Below are positions 8,967 through 15,000 of a DNA stretch of 15,000 nt, piece by piece. The notes under the pieces were generated by a model. It was not told the DNA's origin, made no database searches, and saw only the letters and a program-made list of their open reading frames with translations. Position 1 is the first letter of the stretch, and each line of letters opens with the position of its first letter. Position numbers and translations under genes: made by a program. Source of the stretch: Trachelipus rathkii (taxonomy: Eukaryota > Arthropoda > Malacostraca > Isopoda > Trachelipodidae); the NCBI GenBank assembly GCA_015478945.1, contig JABUQX010038770.1:17501-32500 (forward strand), in the 5' to 3' direction.

Positions 8967-9755
8967 CACATTAGAGATCTAGAGCGACAGAAAATCACTA
9001 TTTAACTGTGGTATCTATCGTATTTGGAGGTTCTAATTATACCCCTGGTAAAAGGCCCCAACAACCATTACTATACTATATATACCCTATCTATAACAAA
9101 AATTCAGGTACTCAATTTACAACTATCCTTATTAAATTATGATTACTCATTTCTTCATATCGTTATCTGCAACTCACATATCTTTATCCTATCAGATCAT
9201 ATACTTTCTGAACTTATAATTATACCATATTTTTACTTTATCGGTATCTCCCAGTGGTCGATATTCTCACACGTCACATACTCACCATCATATTAATATA
9301 TCATTCTTATTTAAGCCAAAAGATCACTATCATACAATATAATTTCCATATGTACAAAAAGTCATCTCATGCAACTTTACGAGTTTTATATTATACTATC
9401 ATTTACGCTTATCTATCACACACAATATCACATATATAAACCTAATGCGTTTCTTATATATATATATCCTCATTTTATTAAATTATTTTTATCATCTACA
9501 AACGCTACATACGCCCTTAAATTATGATCAATATTGAAACTACATATATTTCTATCGTTTTTATCCTTTTATATTCTCAAATATAAACCATAAGTTTATC
9601 ACTACTCATTAAATAAATTATATATACTCATTATACACAGGTAACCTAGTAAAATGATCTTGTAATGACTACATATGCTCGTCAGCTAGTTATTTAATAG
9701 CGAGATTGACCGTAAATAAAAAAGAGCGCAATCAAAAAGACTCTTGTACACTCTC

Positions 9756-9787
9756 ATATGCGGAGACTCGCTCAAAGTCGAGCATAT
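9756..9787. repeat. Hairpin with GC-rich tip
   Basis: ATATGC (9756-9761) pairs with GCATAT (9782-9787), and GACT (9765-9768) pairs with AGTC (9776-9779) inside a small asymmetric bulge, leaving a seven-base loop. GAGCG at 9724-9728 and CGCTC at 9769-9773 offer a competing pairing. No T-run follows, so terminator function is not suggested. Confidence 0.55.
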
Positions 9788-11282
9788 TTATTCAATTGCA
9801 ACTGCCTGAGTTATTTTATACTAATATTAAATCAATACCTTTAACCCTACTAGACTCATGAGTGATCGTCCGAGTATCTTCACTTTACATTACCAACATA
9901 TATATCCTAATAAATTAATTTTATAACTCATATACTTGTTTATATCGATATTCTCAACGCATCTAACGAGTAAAAAGTTACTATGCTATAACCTATACTA
10001 TATTAGCGGACTTCTCCACTCATTCACTACCATAATATATACTTTAAATACTTTATTCTATTAACATTTACCCTCAACTCCTCCTTATTTTATTACCCTA
10101 TATACTATGCCAAGACTTCTTCTATAACTAATTATCCTTATATACTATCAAACTCTTTTCAGAATACTCTCAGAAAAACCAAATATCTGCACACATAGGC
10201 AAGGCACCATACAATCTCTTGCATTCTCCATCGTGCTTACCGCTTCCCCTGACACACCTATATATATAATATTCTAAACCTACCTCATAACTCTCCATAT
10301 ATCATTAATATATATATATAATACTTATATTATCCATTAAACATCCATATACAAAATAAATAACCAGGGAGACATAATCACATATACCTACCTATATACA
10401 ACCACATACCACATTATATATAAACTAGTTATTCTAAAGTATCATTTATCCTATACCAAGCACGTACATATATTATTATCAATATTATAATATATATATA
10501 CATAAATATATATATATATATATATGAGCCATGTAATACTTTATGTACTAAGATTCAGTAAAGCCTATCACCTAATAACTACTCCATATATATAAATTAC
10601 ACTCACCTTATCCACAGAGTTTCCCTACTATTCATTATCCCTTGATCATATACACGTGCCTTTATTAGACATATATATAAATCCATTAATAATCACTTAT
10701 ATTATACAATTATATTTATCTATTACTCTCATTTATATCTCAAGTAATTGTTGTTTTATTAATAAGTATGAATAAAATTATTTAATATCATACTGACTAT
10801 TATATACCTCTAAACTCAAACTATTAAATATTGACACCTTGTATCTTTATACGCCCTAAATTTCAAGTATTACTATTCAAGTTATCTCTCCGATCTACAT
10901 ACTATCCTTTCACCAAAATACCAGCATTAATATCTTTCCTATTAGCACTTATAACTCACAAATATAACTAATCCTCCTAAAGTTTCCTACAGTTCCCATC
11001 TTTTCTCCCTTTAACCTTATATAATTATGGATACTACATTAACTATATGACTTTGTTACCTATAATATACAAGGAGATTATTGACCACACTCTGTACCGT
11101 CAACCAAATTATATCTAACATCCAGTACGGTACTAAACACCACATCCTCCACATTACTCTTAATCGAATGAATATTTAGCAACTACAGAAATTTCAATCA
11201 AGAATATTGAACATAAACATCTTATTATATATATCAGAATTCATATATACACACTTCTCTGTAATATATATACATATCTTTC

Positions 11283-11295
11283 TTCGCGACACAAC
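11283..11295 (+). repeat. Dispersed 13-mer, copy 1
   Basis: TTCGCGACACAAC is identical to 13353-13365. A related copy containing CGCGACAC lies at 11637-11644. The GC content of the word makes chance repetition unlikely in this background. The flanks do not align clearly. Confidence 0.6.
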
Positions 11296-11633
11296 TTCAC
11301 TCACTCTTTCACACAAAAACAGGAAAAATAATCAAAAATATCTATCTTTTACAAGAATATCGTATACTCTTTCTTATACTCGCTCAACGTTACTTATCTA
11401 CTAACGAGCATATATGTTAGGTACATGCAAATCCAATATCTGCTCCATATTACGAAACATTTTGGAAAATACATTCCTTAAAACACATATTTATAACCAA
11501 TGGATGACTATGTGGCTCAGAACATTTTATAAAATATATACCCAGAAAACTGGCGAAATAATCATTTGAATAGGCGAATCCATATCGGAAAATAATTACT
11601 CCTCCAATTATGCAATTTTCAAGTCTCAACATA

Positions 11634-11650
11634 TTACGCGACACTACTTC
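11634..11650 (+). repeat. Diverged relative of the dispersed 13-mer
   Basis: TTACGCGACACTACTTC shares CGCGACAC and the following ACTTC with the copy at 11283, apart from a one-base insertion before the core and an A-to-T change. It lies 350 bases downstream of that copy. Confidence 0.45.
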
Positions 11651-11840
11651 ATTGCAGTCATGTTATGCAGATTTTTGAAGCTTTTCCCTAATCTCATCTC
11701 ACTCAAATAATACATGCCAGTATTTCTCGCAGGCATTTAATCTAATTAGAACAACTACTCAGCGACATTCATATATAGTGTATTAATTGCGATTCCTCTT
11801 TAATATCTTGTACATATTCTTTTAACTTATCCTGACTATA

Positions 11841-12028
11841 TATATTAATTAATATATAATATATAATTATTTAATATATATTAATATATAGATATATAAT
11901 ATTAATATATATTAAATATATATATATATAATAATATATATATATATTATATATATAATATATATTTAATATAATATATATTAATAATATATATATATAT
12001 AATTATATTAATATATATATATATATAC
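11841..12028. repeat. (TA)n block
   Basis: About 190 bases of interrupted alternating TA that close the C-rich domain. Single G or C bases occur only near its edges. Confidence 0.85.
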
Positions 12029-12410
12029 TATAGTATATATTAAGAGGACTATTTTTGGAAAATTTATGTTAGATATATAATTGAGAGGAGTAATATTATT
12101 ATTTATATACATTGTATGAAATATATATAATGAAAAACTTTAACCAAGAATTTAAAATTCAGAGCTGTTAGTAGAAATATAGGTGAGTGATATATTAAAA
12201 AATAATTACAATAACTTAATGTTATGTGTAAGGTTCAATATATATAATATATATAGTTTCGAGATATTCTATGGAGTGAAAGTCCTCAAATTGAAGTTCC
12301 TTTATTACGATTAAGAGCTATATATATACACCTATATTATACTATAGGAACCAATTACGGACATAAATAAATTTCACCACTAGGAATTATAGACCGTTAG
12401 ATAATCAATA
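12029..12410. other. Complex island with small hairpins, no gene seen
   Basis: AT-rich sequence with G again at least as frequent as C. ATAAC/GTTAT form a five-base stem at 12211-12225. CCTATA (12331-12336) and TATAGG (12343-12348) form a perfect six-base stem, and GTTCC near 12295 could pair with GGAAC just outside it. GAAGTTCC near 12292 resembles the GAAGTTCT word shared by palindromes A and B. No frame or RNA gene is recognisable. Confidence 0.5.
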
Positions 12411-12620
12411 TTAATATATATATATATAATATATAATTAATTAATATTAATATATATATATATATATATATAATATATATATATTATATTAGTAATTAAT
12501 ATATACATACACAAAACATATATAAAAATATATATATATTAATATATATATATATAATATATATATATATATATAATATATATATATATATATTAATATA
12601 TATATATATATATATATTAA
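12411..12620. repeat. (TA)n block
   Basis: About 210 bases of interrupted TA repeats with a small mixed patch near 12503-12520 (ACATACACAAAACA). No gene. Confidence 0.85.
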
Positions 12621-12625
12621 GTAAT

Positions 12626-12688
12626 GAGAGTACTATAAATTTAGCTATTATGAAGGGCTCGTGAACGATCCCTAAAGAGAAAACTCTC
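12626..12688. repeat. Two-part hairpin with GC-rich inner stem
   Basis: The outer stem is GAGAGT (12626-12631) with ACTCTC (12683-12688). The inner stem is GGG (12655-12657) with CCC (12670-12672), a C-T mismatch, then TCG with CGA, around a TGAA loop. The 63-base size prompted a tRNA check, but there is no acceptor stem, anticodon arm or standard T-arm. Confidence 0.5.
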
Positions 12689-13058
12689 TATAACAAGAGC
12701 GAGGTGTTAAAATATACGACTAAATAAAAAAATATTATTTATTTACCTTTGTTTCGAAATTTATACTTTAAAAGGGAGACTAATATATTTAAAAAAATAA
12801 TTATTAGATACGCCATCTCATATATAGTCACCTTAGTCCTTTATTATTTAATTATATTTTTTTTATAAAATAATGATTATCAAATTCAAAATTATGTAAT
12901 TGTAATTGTTTATTATTCCTTAATTTTATTATTATAATTATTTATATTTATTATAATTATTATATTTAATATATTAATTAATTATTATTTATTTAATTAT
13001 ATTAATTATATATATTATTTTATTTTTTTTTTTATTATTGATTAATTGTATTCACTCA

Positions 13059-13108
13059 ATGGTTGTCAAACTCAATTTGACATTATTTTTGACATTATTT
13101 TGACCATT
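13059..13108. repeat. TTTGAC repeat cluster within an inverted repeat
   Basis: GTCAAA (13065-13070) pairs with TTTGAC (13076-13081) across five bases. TTTGAC then recurs at 13088 and 13099, in ATT-rich units of about 12 bases. The last copy, followed by CATT, also complements AATGG...TCAAA on the left, so the left arm can pair with any of three right arms. This looks like tandem duplication of one arm of a hairpin. Confidence 0.55.
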
Positions 13109-13352
13109 ACCAAGAATAATCATATCTAAATAGTTAACATAAAATTCATTATATATTTAATATATATATTAAAGGTATAATTACCGGTAAATATTACACC
13201 AATGCAATGAGTTTTGCAGATCTTATTACATCACATTATACACTTTTATATAATTATGAATACGAACACAGTCTATAGTTAGTTGGAGATATACTAATCA
13301 TATAATATATTGAACTGAACGTTTTTTTACTTCCATGATATGAAAAATATAA

Positions 13353-13365
13353 TTCGCGACACAAC
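13353..13365 (+). repeat. Dispersed 13-mer, copy 2
   Basis: TTCGCGACACAAC is identical to 11283-11295 and is the most GC-rich word in its neighbourhood. It is followed within ten bases by a (TA)n run. Confidence 0.6.
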
Positions 13366-13370
13366 ATAGA

Positions 13371-13875
13371 AATTATATATATATATATATTAACTTGAAT
13401 ATATATATATAGCCTACACCTATATATATATGCAAAATGAACAATTATATACCTATTTCACCTTTGATCTCACCTATTTAAACTCTATTTCTAAAACACT
13501 CTATATTTAAATCTATCGTCCATAAATAAAACATATATTCTTAAGAAATAAATAATATATAAGATAAATTTAATAAATAACTTTATAATTATTACCTTAC
13601 ATATACAATATTCGATAGTCTCATTTCCTCACTAATATAAAAAATATACAATATAACATATATAACAATGAATAATACGGTAAAAAGCACTTATTTTAAA
13701 GAGAAAAAATATAATTGCTGTTTATATGATATTTTTCCAATATGCATACAATATATAATAGTATATATTAATATATATATCAAATATTATGGTGAGTTTA
13801 CTACCGAGTTACGATATATTATATATATTATATATAAATATATATATATATAATTATATAAATATATATATATTA
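13371..13875. other. Short (TA)n runs and C-rich AT sequence
   Basis: (TA)n runs lie at about 13375-13391, 13398-13411 and 13806-13875. Between them, about 13430-13640 is again G-poor on the + strand (line 13441-13500 has one G and about 14 C), resembling the 9-11.8 kb domain. A 61-codon frame at 13668-13853 runs mostly through AT repeats and is not credible as a gene. Confidence 0.55.
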
Positions 13876-13887
13876 TGAACCCTATAC

Positions 13888-14190
13888 TCACTTAAGTAAA
13901 TGAATTCTACAAGAGTAGCTTACTCTTAGACTTCAACGATGAGACTAAAAGGATAAACTCAACTAGCCATAAAATTAACCTTTTGAAAACTTAGCTATAA
14001 TCCCAAGAGTAGTAAGTGGAGTGTGACTTGGACACGAATGTGAGCGGGGATGGAGCCCGTCGCAGAGATTTAAGGTGTCCAAGTTACACTTCCTCACTTA
14101 AACCTTTTCGGAAGCTAAGTACATTCAAGATTATAATTTTATGGACAGGTATTCCTCACTATTTCTACTCTACGTTAGGTATACAATGAG
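13888..14190. repeat. Long inverted repeat C with GC-rich tip
   Basis: Complementary segments surround a centre near 14056. The inner arms are 14013-14035 and 14075-14100, with 15 consecutive pairs apart from one G-T, then TAAGTG with CACTTA after a three-base bulge. Outward, ACTTAGCT (13989-13996) opposes AGCTAAGT (14113-14120) perfectly, and CCATAAAATTA (13967-13977) opposes TAATTTTATGG (14134-14144) perfectly. Farther out, segments starting ACTCACT (13888) and ending AGTGAGT (about 14190) fit loosely, with extra sequence on the left. It encodes no protein. A foldback or MITE-like relic, or a structured RNA, are candidate explanations. Confidence 0.75.
14041..14063. other. GC-rich stem at the tip of inverted repeat C
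   Basis: Seventeen of 23 bases are G or C, the most GC-rich stretch of the window. GCG (14044-14046) pairs with CGC (14061-14063), and GGG (14047-14049) pairs with CCC (14056-14058) around a two-base GT bulge and a six-base loop. It lies within the 39-base loop between the arms of the long inverted repeat. Confidence 0.65.
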
Positions 14191-14223
14191 TGAGTTTATA
14201 AAACCCTTTATGATTCCATCTTA

Positions 14224-14267
14224 TAAGGTTAAGGAGGTTTTTAAAACTCCACTATAGTGAATCCTTA
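14224..14267. repeat. Nested palindrome beside inverted repeat C
   Basis: GGAG-TTTT (14233-14241, one G bulged) pairs with AAAACTCC (14243-14250). The perfect ten-base palindrome CACTATAGTG occupies 14250-14259. TAAGGTT (14224-14230) opposes AATCCTTA (14260-14267) with one bulge. Together they form a compact multi-stem unit directly before the (TA)/(GT) tract. Confidence 0.5.
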
Positions 14268-14307
14268 CAAATATAAACATAATATACGATAGAAATGTAT
14301 CAGAATT

Positions 14308-14333
14308 ATATATATATATATATAATATATTAA
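14308..14333. repeat. Short (TA)n run
   Basis: Alternating TA that passes directly into the GT-rich tract, a common arrangement of compound dinucleotide repeats. Confidence 0.75.
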
Positions 14334-14697
14334 TGTGTGTGTGTGGTGTGTTAGTTATGATGTTGTGTTAGTGATGTGTGTTAGTGTGTATTATGTGTGT
14401 GTTGTGTGTGTGGTGTGTGGTGGTGTGTGTGTGGTGTGTGGTGTGTGTGTGTGTTGTGGTGTGTGTGTGTGTGTGTGTGGTTGTGTGTGTGTGGTGTGTG
14501 TGTGTTGTGTGTGTAGTGTGTATGTGTGTTTAGTTATGTGTGTGTGTGTTATGTGTGTGTGTGTGTGTGGTAGTAGTGTGTTGAGTGTATGTGTCATTGT
14601 ATGTCAGTATGCAGTGAGTGTGTAGTTCAGTGTGTTAGTAATTGGATGTATGTGTGTGTGTGTTGCATTATGATATGTTGTGTGCTGTGTGTGTGTA
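14334..14697 (+). repeat. (GT)n-rich tract
   Basis: About 360 bases of TG/GT with single-base interruptions (GTTG, GTGG, GTAG). No C occurs on the + strand from 14334 to 14594. The longest pure run is 21 bases at 14459-14479. Alternating GT/AC can adopt Z-DNA. The frames across it encode only Val/Cys- or His/Thr-rich repeats that mirror the dinucleotide, so no protein is called. From 14595 the repeat decays and a few C residues appear. Confidence 0.95.
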
Positions 14698-15000
14698 ATT
14701 TAAGTTGGTATGCATAGCTCAATATATTTCTTACCTAAAAGATAAGGATCATATAAATGTTTATAAATATTTAATAGGCAATATTGATCAAATCATACTA
14801 GTCTGTACAAGGGTCGGCGTTTATAAAAAAGATTTTTTTTTTTTAATTTTTTTTTTTTTTTTTCTTTGAATTCCTTCCTATTTAAATAATTATTATGAGT
14901 ATATCTATATAGATATCCGCTTAAAATTGTACAAATGGTTAGTATTTTATTTTCTCCGTAATATAACAAACTAAAACTTAAAAAGTTTTTTAAATATACA
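14698..15000. other. AT-rich end with poly-T runs
   Basis: Mixed AT-rich sequence with no gene. Two T runs, 12 bases (14833-14844) and 17 bases (14847-14863), are separated by AA. A perfect 12-base palindrome, ATATCTATATAG followed by ATAT, lies around 14900-14914. The window ends inside this region. Confidence 0.6.

Larger units (their letters stand above)
8194..9000. other. Complex island with hairpins and an A run
   Basis: About 800 bases of mixed sequence with no supported gene. It starts with a palindromic segment, includes a 16-base A run and a GC-richer pocket at 8745-8786, and ends with two perfect palindromes. Words containing ACGTAA or GACGTA recur at about 8553 and 8576-8583. Confidence 0.55.
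9001..11840. other. G-poor, C-rich + strand domain, no gene recognised
   Basis: 2.8 kb of complex sequence with a strong strand bias. A hand count of 10021-10440 gives 104 C and 20 G. Words such as TATCC, CTAC and CTCA recur. Open frames reach only 60-90 codons (for example 9024-9296 and 11207-11404). Their products are Ile/Ser/Tyr/Leu-rich, as composition alone predicts, and I recognise no domain. Several short (TA)n runs occur, at 9457-9468, 10309-10320 and about 10490-10526. The boundary at about 11840 is another (TA)n block. Confidence 0.65.
12621..13370. other. A/T-rich island, no gene seen
   Basis: About 750 bases. It starts with a two-part hairpin. From 12840 to 13050 the + strand becomes T-rich, with TTATT words and a 12-base T-run region near 13022-13033. 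A TTTGAC cluster follows near 13060-13108. No coding frame or RNA gene is supported. Confidence 0.5.

Noticed and set aside
9024..9439. Two overlapping + strand frames of 90 and 61 codons
   Set aside because: Ile/Ser/Tyr/Leu-rich composition matches the C- and T-rich background, the frames overlap, and no domain is recognisable. The first begins at a non-ATG codon.
9756..9787. Intrinsic transcription terminator
   Set aside because: The stem is bulged, no T-run follows on either strand, and there is no upstream gene.
11450..11644. Minus-strand frame of 64 codons with mixed composition
   Set aside because: More protein-like than most, but short, without recognisable motifs, and in a region with no other gene features.
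12626..12688. Possible tRNA because of a 63-base stem-loop unit with a T-arm-like stem
   Set aside because: No seven-pair acceptor stem, D-arm, anticodon arm or conserved TTC loop.
14335..14625. Open frames across the GT tract, Val/Cys-rich on + and His/Thr-rich on -
   Set aside because: Direct translations of a dinucleotide repeat, with no start context, domain or neighbouring gene.
14334..14697. Yeast-type telomere repeat
   Set aside because: No GGG runs, the tract is internal, and TTG/TAG interruptions are frequent. An interrupted microsatellite is simpler.
1..15000. CRISPR array
   Set aside because: No regularly spaced identical repeats of 20-40 bases with unique spacers. The tandem repeats have units of two or three bases.
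1..15000. Fungal repeat-induced point mutation (RIP) as source of the AT richness
   Set aside because: RIP acts on duplicated complex sequence and would leave degenerate gene or transposon remains. The AT blocks here are simple repeats, and no such remains are recognisable.

Overview
No gene could be supported anywhere in this window. It is about 15 kb of extremely AT-rich DNA made of long simple-sequence blocks separated by short 'islands' of more complex sequence. The pattern fits a gene-free stretch of a eukaryotic genome: nuclear intergenic or heterochromatic DNA, or possibly the spacer DNA of a bloated AT-rich organelle genome. I cannot name the organism. No long open frame, rRNA, tRNA, operon-like spacing, CRISPR array or recognisable transposase was found.

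Layout. Positions 1-265 are a leading island ending in a G-rich pocket. 266-1583 is an interrupted (TA)n block with one complex island at about 803-905. 1584-2049 is an AT-rich island with three hairpins. 2050-2407 is a nearly pure purine (GAA)n tract with a purine-rich shoulder to about 2670. 2930-3235 is a long imperfect palindrome. 3345-3620 is (TA)/(TAA) sequence. 3621-4195 holds several inverted repeats. 4196-5030 is A-rich (TAA)n with almost no G or C. 5031-5275 is a palindromic island and 5276-5465 is more (TAA)n. 5466-6868 is a complex island with G in excess over C in part. 6869-8193 is a second 1.3-kb (TA)n block. 8194-9000 carries hairpins, a 16-base A run and two perfect palindromes. 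About 9000-11840 is strikingly G-poor and C-rich on the + strand. 11841-12028 and 12411-12620 are shorter (TA)n blocks around an island. 12621-13870 is T- and A-rich sequence with hairpins. 13876-14300 is the strongest inverted repeat of the window, with a GC-rich tip. 14334-14697 is a (GT)-rich tract, followed by an AT-rich end with poly-T.

The main observation is not a gene. Most of the few GC-rich pockets are the tips of hairpins, and several islands read as long, divergent, collinear inverted repeats (centres near 3080, 3700, 5135, 8262 and 14056). Two islands share a sequence segment, and a GC-containing 13-mer occurs identically 2 kb apart. This could reflect decayed foldback elements or MITE-like units, mobile GC hairpins of the sort known from some organelle genomes, or an assembly artefact. 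All alignments and counts were made by eye, so the broad claims need a computed inverted-repeat scan against shuffled controls.
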